A stretch of 64,000 bases of DNA from Agrococcus carbonis (GCF_900104705.1 NZ_LT629734.1:2108001-2172000); one strand, 5' to 3'; positions 35,901-43,676 are shown, counted from the first letter of the stretch. A program made the numbers and translations. The notes: generated by a model not told the origin, from the letters alone.

Positions 35901-36678
35901 CGACGCCGAGGTCGATCGGGTCGTGCAGCTCGTCGCGCAGCACGCGCGCACGCGCCCGCACGACTCGCTCATGGTCGTCACCGCCAACGAGAAGCACGAG
36001 GTGCGGGTGCAGCAGGCCGTCATGGCGGCGCTCGCCTCGAACTCGTCGCTCACCGACTTCGTGGTCGCTGACCGCGACGAGCAGTTCGTGATCGTCGACG
36101 TGACGCACGCGAGCGCGCTCAGCCGCGACCGGGTCATCTTCTCGGTCGGCTACGGCCACACGAGGCACGGCCGCAACGTCGACTTCGGCACGCTCGGCCA
36201 GCCCGGCGGTGAGCGCCTGCTCGCCGTGGCGATGACCCGCGCGCGCAAGTCGCTGCACATCGTCACCTCCTTCGACGCCGCGAACCTCGACCCCGAGCGC
36301 CTCGACCACGGCGCGGCGCAGCTGCGCGAGATCCTGCTCGACGCGGCCTCGGAGGGCCCGCCCAAGTCGTTCTTCGGCGGCGACCCGCTCATGGTCGACC
36401 TCGCGACGCGCCTGCGCCGCCGCGGCCTGCGCGCCGACGTCTCCTACGACGGGCAGCTGCCGCTCGTGGTCGCGAACGGCGGCATCTGCGCGGCGATCGA
36501 GGCCGACCACGACGACGGCGACCGCACGCTGCGCGAGGCGCTGCGCCTGCGCCCCGAGGTGCTGCGCCGCTTCGGCTGGCACACGATGCGCGTGCACGCC
36601 TTCGAGCTCTTCACCGACCCCGAGGGCGTGGCCGACCGCATCGCCGAGCTCGTCGGGGCGGATGCGTCGCGGTCATGA
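32908..36678 (+). CDS. Large SF1 helicase-like protein with degenerate ATPase motifs
   Basis: A 1256-residue protein with the layout of a UPF1-like superfamily 1 helicase. The N-terminal 330 residues are unassigned, with an acidic start. The Walker A region reads VVEALPGTGLTQTL: Leu344 stands where the catalytic Lys belongs. The Walker B region reads VLIADAGAI (864-866) where helicases have VDEA. The following GDSATQTP replaces GDxxQLPP. Motif IV-like RSYRTGG and motif VI VAMTRARKSLHIV (near 1108) are kept. It may bind nucleic acid without ATP-driven unwinding. The GTG start is 6 nt after TATCGT (32896-32901). It is coupled to the next gene by ATGA. Confidence 0.78.
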   Translation: MREEEIEIQADTPVDPAARDTRELDADEPVTGDAHPSSAPGPDRSLTAPSVPAPEPQPAKREGEWEAWAEALRRVGGRSPLTDFIDTTATRIELSTTHPGGLAQFITGRPTALSSLIRDDLALRAARGAAAAIASKGVELAAARSIDAVHLGIGMARFPHTGRDGAVREIYGPVLLRPLVVRRRGRDFELQLLGRPFVNPRLASLLRGHHGVRLDERQLVELGSGEGTFTPNAVLDALRQAAAHVPGFTVEARLLASTFADVGEPMAADLQQQEHDVLDAVRGDEQAAWRLREGRSGIDETPQDERDPEIDRLVLDADGEQDAVIAEAAAGNSLVVEALPGTGLTQTLVNVIAALVGDDKRVLVVSPRRATLRDIADRLAATKLEALAVSEATLRRDLIAAIRRIEGSARPDTAEIDEAMLRLRKVLLDYRAALQRVDPELHVSVLDALKELSRLSMLPTPPSTRARLSEEATRRLATDRPRVAATMRKAAQLGQFRYGPSDTPWYGASFETSADASAAFEDAKALADGDLQALLKQAKEVVGATKLRPAATLAELGIQVALLTDVRATLDVMTPAIYDRPLGELITATGPRREALQSLGAMQRRRLKKLAEEYVRPGAHVPDLHDVLTAAQQQRRLWARFAPDGSIPTVPAGLAALDARLRDVVRRLDHLDAALRPDVRSVDLSPADLTERVAELAAPSDALQNIQERAELMASIERLELDALLTDLADRHVADDQVEHELDLAWWQSALQSMLGRERALLRGNTEVLRRLEQDFALVDEAHVDASSARLAHQIAQQWRLAVDDHQGEADALRRLIKAGPVDADELQRVAGHLTRSLAPVWLASPYDLHRVPKRIPFDAVLIADAGAITIAEAAGAISRARQVIAVGDSATQTPAPFDVGISALGIRPSEELATPDELHAESALSRLGAVLPKLHLTRSYRTGGADLVTAVNERFYEGRIDALPWAGAYLGHASLTASVVQGAYGLPEQGAATVESPDAEVDRVVQLVAQHARTRPHDSLMVVTANEKHEVRVQQAVMAALASNSSLTDFVVADRDEQFVIVDVTHASALSRDRVIFSVGYGHTRHGRNVDFGTLGQPGGERLLAVAMTRARKSLHIVTSFDAANLDPERLDHGAAQLREILLDAASEGPPKSFFGGDPLMVDLATRLRRRGLRADVSYDGQLPLVVANGGICAAIEADHDDGDRTLREALRLRPEVLRRFGWHTMRVHAFELFTDPEGVADRIAELVGADASRS

Positions 36679-37040
36679 CCGCTGACGGCCCGGCCGAGCG
36701 CGGGGCTGGCACGGCCGACGAGCCGGAGGCTGCCGCCGCTGGGGGCGCTGCCGCTGCCGCTGGTGGCATGGAGGCCGCCGAGTCCGCTGCCGCCGCTCGC
36801 GGCCCTGCCGGTGGCGCTGATGGCGCCGAGGCCGCGGAGCCCGCTGCGGCCGCCGGGCGTGAGCCGGGTGCGCCGGCCGACGAGCCCGAGCCGACTCCTC
36901 CGCTCGTCATCCGCAAGCGCGGGCGGCGCGTGACGACCGAGCCGCCGCCCGGCTACACCGCCGAACCGGCGCTCGAGCGGCAGCAGTCGAGCGAGAACGA
37001 CGCCCGCTTGCGGGGCGACGTCCCGCCGCACTGGGGCTGA
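36675..37040 (+). CDS. Small Ala/Glu-rich protein coupled to the helicase-like gene
   Basis: A 121-residue protein. Residues 1-70 are Ala/Gly/Glu low complexity with many GCC/GCT codons. The C-terminal 45 residues look conserved in character: PPLVIRKRGRRVTTEPPPGY, then SSENDARLRGDVPPHWG at the very end. The start overlaps the helicase-like stop by four bases (ATGA), implying linked synthesis. Function unknown; the invariant-looking tail could be a docking peptide for the large protein (inference). Confidence 0.72.
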   Translation: MTADGPAERGAGTADEPEAAAAGGAAAAAGGMEAAESAAAARGPAGGADGAEAAEPAAAAGREPGAPADEPEPTPPLVIRKRGRRVTTEPPPGYTAEPALERQQSSENDARLRGDVPPHWG

Positions 37041-37065
37041 CGCATCCGCCCGCGGGCAGGCCGCG

Positions 37066-37476
37066 TCAGAGGCGCGGCGTGCTGCCGGGCGCGGCCGGCC
37101 CGGGTGCCTGCTGCGCGCGCAGCAGCTCGCGGATGTCGTGCAGGATGTCGACGTCCGTCTCGACCGGCTCGTCGGGCTGGATGCCCTTGCGGCGGTCGTT
37201 GACCTCCTTGAGCTTCGCCATCGGGAAGATGAGCGCGAAGTAGACGACCGCGGCGACGATCAGGAAGTTGATGATCGCCGCGAGCAGCAGGCCGATCTTG
37301 AACGGACCGACCGTCGCGTCGGCGAGGTCGTCGGCGTCGAACGCCATCGCGATGAGCGGATCGATGATCGCCTCGGTGAACGCGGCGATGATCGCCGCGA
37401 ACGCCGTGCCGATCACGACCGCCACGGCCAGCTCGATCACGTTGCCCTGCATCAGGAACTTCTTGAAGCCCTCCAT
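37066..37476 (-). CDS. mscL: Large-conductance mechanosensitive channel MscL
   Basis: A 136-residue MscL that opens under membrane tension to release solutes in hypo-osmotic shock. The N-terminal amphipathic helix is MEGFKKFLMQGNVIELAVAV, TM1 has VVIGTAFAAII, TM2 lies around residues 70-92, and the tail is charged (KLKEVNDRRKG). ATG 37476 follows GGAGGG with 8-nt spacing; a longer frame to 37539 adds a non-family N-terminus and is rejected. Confidence 0.96.
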   Translation of the reverse strand: MEGFKKFLMQGNVIELAVAVVIGTAFAAIIAAFTEAIIDPLIAMAFDADDLADATVGPFKIGLLLAAIINFLIVAAVVYFALIFPMAKLKEVNDRRKGIQPDEPVETDVDILHDIRELLRAQQAPGPAAPGSTPRL

Positions 37477-37516
37477 CGGGCCCTCCTTCGGTGTGCCGGG
37501 TGCAGCGCGATCCCGA

Positions 37517-37789
37517 TCAGGCGGTCGCGCCGCCTCCACTGGTCGTGGAGCTCTTGGCGGCGGGCTGGGAGCCGCTGGCAGCGGGAGCGGATGCGCTGCC
37601 GGCCCCCGACGCGCTGCGCGAGTCGGTGCGGTAGAAGCCCGAGCCGTTGAACGTCACGCCGACCGTGCCGTACTGCTTGCGCAGCGCGCCGCCGCAGGCG
37701 TCGCAGACGGTGAGGGCCGGCTCGTCGAAGCCCTGGCGGGCGTCGAAGGCGTGGCCGCAAGCGGTGCAGGCGTAGGCGTAGACGGGCAC
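37517..37789 (-). CDS. FmdB-family zinc-ribbon protein
   Basis: A 90-residue protein. The FmdB-type zinc ribbon has C8-x2-C11 in YACTACGHAFD and a second pair in VCDACGGALRKQYG. The motif GTVGVTFNGSGFYRTD is highly typical. The C-terminal 35 residues are a Ser/Ala/Gly-rich tail. A role in regulation has been proposed for FmdB relatives but is not established here. It stops 40 nt upstream of mscL and starts 3 nt after the cyclo-ligase stop, so the three form one minus-strand unit. Confidence 0.9.
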   Translation of the reverse strand: MPVYAYACTACGHAFDARQGFDEPALTVCDACGGALRKQYGTVGVTFNGSGFYRTDSRSASGAGSASAPAASGSQPAAKSSTTSGGGATA

Positions 37790-37792
37790 GTG

Positions 37793-38392
37793 TCAGCTCC
37801 TGGTGGCGAGGGGGTGGATCCCGGACGGCGTGACGACGCCGTCGACGGGCTGGTCGTAGCCCGCATGGGGGACGCTGTCGAACAGCTCCTCGTCATGCAC
37901 CACGGCGTAGACCGGTGGACATTCTCTCATGGCGGCGATCGTCTTGTCGAAGAATCCGCGGCCGCCGCCGAGCCGTGAGCCGTCGCGGCCGGCCGCCGTC
38001 GCGGGGATGAGCATGAGGTCGACCGACTCGAGCTCGGTGGGCGGGAGCGCGTCGCTCGTGGGCTCCGGCATGCCGAGCGTGGCCTCGATCGTCTCGGTGC
38101 CGTCGTGCTCGGCCCAGTCGAGGAGCCCGTCGGGGCGGATGACCGGCAGCAGCACGCGGATGCCCTGCTCGGCCGCCCAGGCGAGGTAGCCGCGGGTGTC
38201 GGGCTCGTCGGGCGTCGAGAGGTAGGCCGACACGGTGCGGGCGCCGAGCTCGGTCGTGAGCCGCTCGAGGTTCGCGGTGAGCTGCGCCGAGCGCTCGGCC
38301 GACCATCCGGGGCCGCGCTCGGCCCGCTCGCTGCGCAGCCGCCGGCGCAGCGCTCGCTTGGCATCCTCGATCGCCGCCTCGTCGTCGCTCAC
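37793..38392 (-). CDS. 5-formyltetrahydrofolate cyclo-ligase
   Basis: A 199-residue enzyme that converts 5-formyl-THF to 5,10-methenyl-THF with ATP, returning folate to the one-carbon pool. Family marks are the N-terminal basic helix KRALRRRLRSER, substrate loop AYLSTPDEPDT, and ATP/Mg motif GSRLGGGRGFFDKTIA (near residue 132). The C-terminal VHDEELFDSVPHAGYDQPVD and VVTPSG complete the match. The GTG at 38392 follows TAGATT with a 7-nt gap, probably leaderless. The very long open frame upstream is antisense to the LLM-FAD gene and is not real. Confidence 0.94.
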   Translation of the reverse strand: MSDDEAAIEDAKRALRRRLRSERAERGPGWSAERSAQLTANLERLTTELGARTVSAYLSTPDEPDTRGYLAWAAEQGIRVLLPVIRPDGLLDWAEHDGTETIEATLGMPEPTSDALPPTELESVDLMLIPATAAGRDGSRLGGGRGFFDKTIAAMRECPPVYAVVHDEELFDSVPHAGYDQPVDGVVTPSGIHPLATRS

Positions 38393-38572
38393 GGCCCCGA
38401 ATCTAGCGGACCCCTGCAGAGCGGACCCCCTGCACGGCGAGCGGACCCGCGCTCGGAGGCCCGCTCGGCGCACGCCCGTCGGCTCGAGGCGGGCGCTGCG
38501 GCCTCCGCGCGGCCGAGCGGCGGCGGACGAGCCCGCGGAATGCCGGATGCGGCGGCGGGGGTTGCACCTGTC

Positions 38573-40834
38573 ATGGACTACGGCCACCCGATCGAGTTCG
38601 GCGTCTTCATCACCCCGACGAACCAGGAGCCGCACGCGCCCGTGCGGCTCGCTCAGGCGGCCGAGACGGCGGGCTTCGACCTGGCGACCTTCCAGGACCA
38701 CCCCTACCAGCCGGCGTTCCACGACACGTGGACGCTGCTGACGTGGGTCGCGGCGCAGACCAGCACGATCCGCATCGGCCCGAACGTCGCGAACGTGCCG
38801 CTGCGACAGCCGGCGGTGCTCGCGCGCAGCGCCGCGAGCCTCGACCTGCTCTCGGGCGGCCGGCTCGAGCTCGGCCTCGGCGCAGGCGGCTTCTGGGACG
38901 CGATCGAGGCGATGGGCGGCGAGCGGCTCACGCCCGGCCAGGGCGTCGACGCGCTCGCCGAGGCGATCGCCATCATCCGCGCCCTCTGGAGCACCGGCGA
39001 GCGAGGGGGCGCCCGCGTGGACGGGCAGCACCACCGCGTGGCCGGGGCCAAGCGCGGGCCCCGCCCCGCGCATCCGATCCCCCTCCACATCGGCGCGTAC
39101 AAGCCGCGCATGCTGCGCCTCACGGGGCGGCTCGGCGACGGCTGGCTGCCGAGCCTGGGCTACCTGCAGCCCGGCGACCTCGCGCGCGGCAGCGCCGCGA
39201 TCGACGAGGCGGCGGCACGGGCGGGCCGCGAGCCCCACGAGATCCGGCGGCTGCTGAACATCGGCGGCGTCTTCGCCGACCCGGCGAAGACGGCGCAGCT
39301 GGTCGACCTCGCGCTCGAGCACGGCACGAGCACCTTCATCGTCGCGACCGACGACCCGGGCACCATGCAGCGCTTCATGGCCGAGGTGGCGCCGGCGGTG
39401 CGCGAGCAGGTCGCGACAGCGCGGCGCGAGCGCGGCACGGACACCGCGCCCCGTCCGTCGGCGGCGTCGCTCGCGCTGCGCGCCGAGGGCATCGACTACG
39501 ACGCGGTGCCCGAGAGCCTGCGCGGCACCGCCGTCGAACCCGGCTCCTGGGCCTACCCCGACCGCCGCAGCACCTACCTGCGCGGTGGCGAGCCCGGCAT
39601 CATCCTGCGGCCCACCGGCCCGGCGCAGGTGGCGGATGCGCTCGCCTACGCCCGCTCGCAGGGCGCGGCCGCGGGGCGGGTGGTGCTGGGCATCCGCTCG
39701 GGCGGCCACGGCATCTCGGGGCGCTCGACCAACGTCGGCGGCATCGTGATCGACCTCGGTGCGCTCGACCGCATCGACGTGGTGGATGCGTCGCGGCGAC
39801 TCGTGCGCATCGGCGCCGGCGCGACGTGGGGCGAGGTGGCGCGGGTGCTCGACGAGCACGGCTGGGCGATCTCTTCCGGCGACTTCGGCGGCGTGGGCGT
39901 CGGCGGGCTCGCCACCGCAGGCGGAGTCGGCTTCCTCGGCCGCGAGCACGGGCTCACCATCGACCACCTCGAGGCGGTCGACGTCGTGCTCGCCGACGGC
40001 TCGCTCGTGCGGGCGAGCGCCGACGAGCACCCCGAGCTGTTCTGGGGGATGCGCGGCGCCGGCGCCAACCTGGGCGTCGCCGTCGCGTTCGAGATGGTCG
40101 CGCAGCCGGTGGGGGAGATCGGCTTCGCGCAGCTCGCGTTCGATGCGAGCGAGACGGCCGACTTCCTCGAGCGCTGGGGCGCGGCGACCGAGGCGAGCGA
40201 GCGCGTCGTGACGCCCTTCCTGCTGCTGGGCCGCGACCAGCCGGGGCGGACGAGGGTCGCGCAGGCGATGATCGCGGTCGACGCATCCAACCCCGAGACC
40301 ATCGTCGAGCACCTGCAGCCGTTCGCGATGGTCGCGCCGCTCGTGGGCCAGCAGGTCGTGCGCACGCGCTACGCGGGCGTGATCGACAACGCGCCCGGCG
40401 GTGCGCACCAGGGGCAGGGCGAGCCGACGACGCGCTCGGCGCTGCTCGGCGCGATGACCCCGGAGGTCGCGAGGGGGCTCGCGCGGTTCCTCGACGCGGG
40501 CACCCACTACTTCTTCCAGATCCGGGCGATGGGCGGGGCGATCGGCGACGTGCCGCCGGATGCGACGGCGTTCGCGCACCGCGACGCGCAGTACTCCGTC
40601 ATCGCGTTCGGCATGGACCGCACGCGCCTCGACGCCGCGTGGGACACGCTCGTCGCGCCCCACGCATCCGGCCTCTACCTCTCGTTCGAGACCGACCCGC
40701 GGCCGGGCCGCCTCGAGGACGCGTTCCCGCCCGCGACGCTCGCGCGGCTGCGGGCGCTCAAGGCCGAGGTGGATCCCGAGAACCTCTTGCGCGACAACTT
40801 CAGCGTCGTCGCCGATGACGCGCTCTCGGCGTAG
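38573..40834 (+). CDS. Fusion: LLM flavin oxidoreductase + FAD-linked (BBE-type) oxidase
   Basis: A 753-residue bifunctional protein. Residues 1-285 are a luciferase-like (FMN/F420) monooxygenase domain (FGVFITPTN, ATFQDHPYQPAFHD, GRLELGLGAGGFWDAIEAMGG, RLGDGWLPSLGY). Residues about 310-753 are a PCMH FAD-binding domain (ILRPTGPAQVADALAYAR, GIRSGGHGISGRSTNVGGI, GVGVGGLATAGGVGFLGREH) with a C-terminal BBE domain ending PENLLRDNF. The His in SGGHG could bind FAD covalently. The usual second Cys before VGVGG is absent (SSGDFGGVGVGGL), so bicovalent flavinylation is unlikely. Substrate unknown. The 38393-38572 gap holds short GCGGACCC repeats. Confidence 0.9.
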   Translation: MDYGHPIEFGVFITPTNQEPHAPVRLAQAAETAGFDLATFQDHPYQPAFHDTWTLLTWVAAQTSTIRIGPNVANVPLRQPAVLARSAASLDLLSGGRLELGLGAGGFWDAIEAMGGERLTPGQGVDALAEAIAIIRALWSTGERGGARVDGQHHRVAGAKRGPRPAHPIPLHIGAYKPRMLRLTGRLGDGWLPSLGYLQPGDLARGSAAIDEAAARAGREPHEIRRLLNIGGVFADPAKTAQLVDLALEHGTSTFIVATDDPGTMQRFMAEVAPAVREQVATARRERGTDTAPRPSAASLALRAEGIDYDAVPESLRGTAVEPGSWAYPDRRSTYLRGGEPGIILRPTGPAQVADALAYARSQGAAAGRVVLGIRSGGHGISGRSTNVGGIVIDLGALDRIDVVDASRRLVRIGAGATWGEVARVLDEHGWAISSGDFGGVGVGGLATAGGVGFLGREHGLTIDHLEAVDVVLADGSLVRASADEHPELFWGMRGAGANLGVAVAFEMVAQPVGEIGFAQLAFDASETADFLERWGAATEASERVVTPFLLLGRDQPGRTRVAQAMIAVDASNPETIVEHLQPFAMVAPLVGQQVVRTRYAGVIDNAPGGAHQGQGEPTTRSALLGAMTPEVARGLARFLDAGTHYFFQIRAMGGAIGDVPPDATAFAHRDAQYSVIAFGMDRTRLDAAWDTLVAPHASGLYLSFETDPRPGRLEDAFPPATLARLRALKAEVDPENLLRDNFSVVADDALSA

Positions 40835-40883
40835 GGCGGCGACCGCGCCTCGGGCGGGGCTGGGCCGGGTCTAGCATCTGGCC

Positions 40884-41300
40884 ATGCCCCGACCTGAGGA
40901 CAACTGGCACTCGCGCCACAAGGACGATCGCACGTTCGGCCAGCGGGCCGCCGACGTGCTGCGCAACGGCATGGGCTCGTGGACCTTCATCGGCGTGTTC
41001 CTGCTGCTCATGGTCGCGTGGATGGTGCTCAACGAGCGGTGGGTCGGCTGGGATCCGTTCCCGTTCATCCTGCTCAACCTCATGCTGAGCCTGCTCGCGG
41101 GACTGCAGGGGGCGATCCTGCTGATCTCGGCGAAGCGGCAGGACGCCATCTCCGCCGCGCTCGCGCAGCACGACTTCGAGACCGACGTCGCGGCCGAGGA
41201 GGAGATCGCGCGGCTGATGGAGATCAACCGGCAGCAGCTCGCGCTCATCGAGCAGCTCGTCGCGGCGCAGGCGGAGCGCGATCGGGCCGCCGACGGCTGA
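40884..41300 (+). CDS. DUF1003 membrane protein
   Basis: A 138-residue protein. Two membrane helices (about 33-53 and 62-83) contain the DUF1003 signature GSWTFIGVFLLLMVAWMVLN and PFPFILLNLMLSLLAGLQG, then ILLISAKRQ. The C-terminal 50 residues form a helical, charged cytoplasmic tail. Function is not established. The ATG is 6 nt after TAGCAT (40872-40877), so it is predicted leaderless. Confidence 0.92.
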   Translation: MPRPEDNWHSRHKDDRTFGQRAADVLRNGMGSWTFIGVFLLLMVAWMVLNERWVGWDPFPFILLNLMLSLLAGLQGAILLISAKRQDAISAALAQHDFETDVAAEEEIARLMEINRQQLALIEQLVAAQAERDRAADG

Positions 41301-41340
41301 CGCGCGCGCGTCCACATCGCAGCCGTCGTAGGCTCGCACT

Positions 41341-42000
41341 GTGTTCGACAGCGCCCCGCGGCTCACCCATGGCGCCGTCACCGTGCGCGGCATCAAGCTG
41401 CGCGACGCGCGGGTGCTCGAGGCGGAGCTCGTCGCGAACCGCCCGTGGCTCGAGCGCTGGGAGGCGACGCTGCCGGGCACGCGCCCGAGCGGCCGCTTCG
41501 ACACGCGCTCGTCGATCCGTTCGCTGCTCGAGGCCGACCGGGAGGGCTCGGGGCTCGCGTTCGCGATCGAGGTCGACGGCGAGTTCGCCGGGCAGCTGAA
41601 CGTCGCCAACATCTCCGGCGGCGCGCTGGCCTCCTCGACGCTCGGCTACTGGATCGCGCGCCGGTTCGCCGGCCGCGGCGCCACGACGACCGCCGTCGCG
41701 CTCGTCGCCGACCACCTCTTGCTCGCGCGCGGCCTGCACCGGGTCGAGGTGTGCATCCGCCCCGAGAACCTCGCGAGCCTGCGCGTGGTCGAGAAGCTCG
41801 GCTTCCGCTACGAGGGGTGCCGCCGCCGCTACATCCACATCGACGGCGACTGGCGCGACCACCTGTGCTTCGCGCTCGTGCGCGAGGAGCTGACCGAGCC
41901 GCTGCTCGACCGCTGGCTCGGCGGCCGGGTGCCGGAGTTCGACCGCTCGGTGTACCCGGTGCCGATCGGCGGCGACCCCCGAGGTGCGACTTCCACCTGA
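41341..42000 (+). CDS. RimJ/RimL-type GNAT acetyltransferase
   Basis: A 219-residue acetyltransferase. The acetyl-CoA region is YWIARRFAGRGATTTAVALV (about 101-120), followed by LHRVEVCIRPENLASLRVVE and KLGFRYEGCRRRYIHIDGDW. Conserved actinobacterial order is galU, moeA/glp, rimJ, glpR (Rv0993-Rv0996 in M. tuberculosis). Only the rimJ and glpR counterparts occur here. A divisome or ribosomal protein target is possible but unproven. The GTG start is 6 nt after TAGGCT (41329-41334), predicted leaderless. Confidence 0.87.
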   Translation: MFDSAPRLTHGAVTVRGIKLRDARVLEAELVANRPWLERWEATLPGTRPSGRFDTRSSIRSLLEADREGSGLAFAIEVDGEFAGQLNVANISGGALASSTLGYWIARRFAGRGATTTAVALVADHLLLARGLHRVEVCIRPENLASLRVVEKLGFRYEGCRRRYIHIDGDWRDHLCFALVREELTEPLLDRWLGGRVPEFDRSVYPVPIGGDPRGATST

Positions 42001-42062
42001 GGGTGAACGAACCGCCGCGCGCCCTCGCGGCACCGCGCTCGATCGCCACTACCGTGCAGGGC

Positions 42063-43256
42063 ATGCCAGAGTTCGCAGGTCTCGGGACGAGCGTCGTCCT
42101 CGTCATCGCCGTCGTGCTCTGGGTCGCATACCTGGTGCCCGTGTGGACCCGCAAGCGGGAGTACCTCGCGACCGAGCGCAACGCCATCCGGCTGCAGCAG
42201 ACGCTGCGCATCATGGCCGAGTCGGCCGAGGCGCCCGAGGAGGTGCAGCTCGAGGCCGACGCCCGCACGATCGCGGTGCAGCAGAAGGCGGTGGCCAAGG
42301 AGGCGCGGCTCAAGCAGGCGATGGAGCACGCGAAGGCCGTCGCCCGCGCCCGCGAGCTCGACGAGCAGATCAAGGCGGTCGAGCGCGAGGTGCGCGCGGC
42401 CGTGAAGTCGAGCGTGTCGCGCGCGCAGCGCCTGCGCCGCACGAGGCTCGCGTGCTTCGCGCTCGTGCTGCTCGGCGTCGCGGCGCTCGCGGCCGGGGCG
42501 CTCGTGGCGGGCCTGCAGGTGCTGCTCGCGCTCGGCGCCGCCGTCGCCGTGCTTGGCGTCGTGGGGCTCGTCGCCGTCAACGCTTCGGCGGTGCGGATGC
42601 GTCGGGTCGCGGCCGCGACCGCGCCGCGCGTGCGCGACCTGGTCGAGGCGCGCGCGGTCGCCGCCCAGGCCGTCGCGTCGGAGGCCCGCGTCGCCGAGCA
42701 GATCGTCGCGCGGCAGGCGCTGCGCACCGAGGACGTGCTCGAGTCGCGCTCGTGGACGCCCCAGCCGGTGCCCGAGCAGCGGCTGCGCGCCGAGTACCAG
42801 CCGAGCGCGAGCGACGAGCTGCTGCGCCGGGCGCGCGAGCGCCTCGCCGAGGACCGCCGTGCGATCTCGGGCCCGCTCGCGCGCGTCACGCCGCTCGAGC
42901 CGACCTTCGACGACCTCGTCGAGGGGGAGCGCGCGGCGTCGAGCGGCACCGATCGCCGGCTCGCGCCGACCGCCCCCGCGCTGCCCGTGCGGGAGGTCGA
43001 GCTCGCTCCGGCACCCGCCGACCGCGCGCCGCAGGTCGAGCCCGCCGCGCGCTACGAGCAGGCGGTCGCCGCAGCGCACGCCCTCGACGTCACTCGAGCA
43101 GATGCGCCGCTCGAGACGCAGACCGACGAGCACATGATCATCGCCGGCGCCGGCACGGCTCCCGCCGCCGGCTCGAAGTTCGCCTCGATGGGCCTCGTCG
43201 ACGACGACCTCGGCGGCATGGACGTGCACGAGGCGTTCCTGCGCCGCGTCGGCTGA
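42063..43256 (+). CDS. GlpR/SepX-like divisome membrane protein
   Basis: A 397-residue protein: an N-terminal membrane helix (about 8-26, VVLVIAVVLWVAYLVPVW) and a long charged cytoplasmic stretch (30-120, predicted coiled coil, rich in Ala/Glu/Arg). Two more membrane helices follow (about 127-170), then a long helical/disordered tail ending MDVHEAFLRRVG. This architecture, and its place after rimJ, match the actinobacterial receptor for the gephyrin-like Glp protein (GlpR; SepX in Streptomyces), which links the divisome to the membrane. A TACCGT box lies 7 nt before the ATG. Identity rests on architecture and synteny. Confidence 0.7.
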   Translation: MPEFAGLGTSVVLVIAVVLWVAYLVPVWTRKREYLATERNAIRLQQTLRIMAESAEAPEEVQLEADARTIAVQQKAVAKEARLKQAMEHAKAVARARELDEQIKAVEREVRAAVKSSVSRAQRLRRTRLACFALVLLGVAALAAGALVAGLQVLLALGAAVAVLGVVGLVAVNASAVRMRRVAAATAPRVRDLVEARAVAAQAVASEARVAEQIVARQALRTEDVLESRSWTPQPVPEQRLRAEYQPSASDELLRRARERLAEDRRAISGPLARVTPLEPTFDDLVEGERAASSGTDRRLAPTAPALPVREVELAPAPADRAPQVEPAARYEQAVAAAHALDVTRADAPLETQTDEHMIIAGAGTAPAAGSKFASMGLVDDDLGGMDVHEAFLRRVG

Positions 43257-43267
43257 GCGTCCCCCGC

Positions 43268-43534
43268 AGGTCGAGGAGCGCTCGGCCGCAGGCCGAACGC
43301 GTCGCCCCTCCGCAGGTCGAGGACCGCGCGGCGCAGCCGCTCGCGTCACGAGACCGCATCCACTCCCGTCGCCGCCCCATCGGCGCAGCCGCTCGCGTCA
43401 CCTGCGTAGGTCGAGGAGCGCGCGGCGCAGCCGCTCGCGTCACCTCCGTAGGTCGAGGAGCGCGCGGCGCAGCCGCTCGCGTCACCTGCGTAGGTCGAGG
43501 AGCGCGCGGCGCAGCCGCTCGCGTCACGAGACCG
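43268..43534. repeat. Tandem REP-like array, 42-bp units
   Basis: Three nearly identical 42-bp units beginning AGGTCGAGGAGCGCGCGG start at 43408, 43450 and 43492. Two diverged copies start at 43268 and 43314, and a partial GCAGCCGCTCGCGTCACGAGACC-type end lies near 43333-43355. The array fills most of the 342-nt gap between the GlpR-like gene and tRNA-Ala. No spacer-like unique sequence occurs between units. Confidence 0.85.
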
Positions 43535-43598
43535 GAACCACCCAGCCCCGGCCCCGATTTCGCACATCGCCGCGGTGTCCGATAGCATTGCTCGGTCC

Positions 43599-43674
43599 GG
43601 GCCCGTGGCGCAGTTGGTAGCGCGTCTCGTTCGCAATGAGAAGGTCGGGGGTTCGATTCCCCCCGGGTCCACCA
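43599..43674 (+). tRNA. tRNA-Ala (anticodon CGC)
   Basis: Acceptor GGGCCCG pairs with CGGGTCC (one G-T); anticodon loop TTCGCAA gives CGC; T-arm GGTTCGATTCC. Discriminator A at 43671 and CCA encoded at 43672-43674. Confidence 0.94.
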
Positions 43675-43676
43675 CA

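Noticed and set aside
33099..36071. Open frame of about 990 codons overlapping the helicase-like gene
   Set aside because: Its translation is almost entirely Arg/Ala/Pro, the usual frame shadow of very GC-rich coding DNA; the helicase-like frame has natural composition and motifs.
37793..40663. 956-codon minus-strand frame extending the cyclo-ligase gene
   Set aside because: Beyond 38392 it is antisense to the LLM-FAD gene and has shadow composition; a leaderless GTG at 38392 gives a normal-length enzyme.
43408..43534. CRISPR array
   Set aside because: Units are directly adjacent with no unique spacers, and no cas gene is present.
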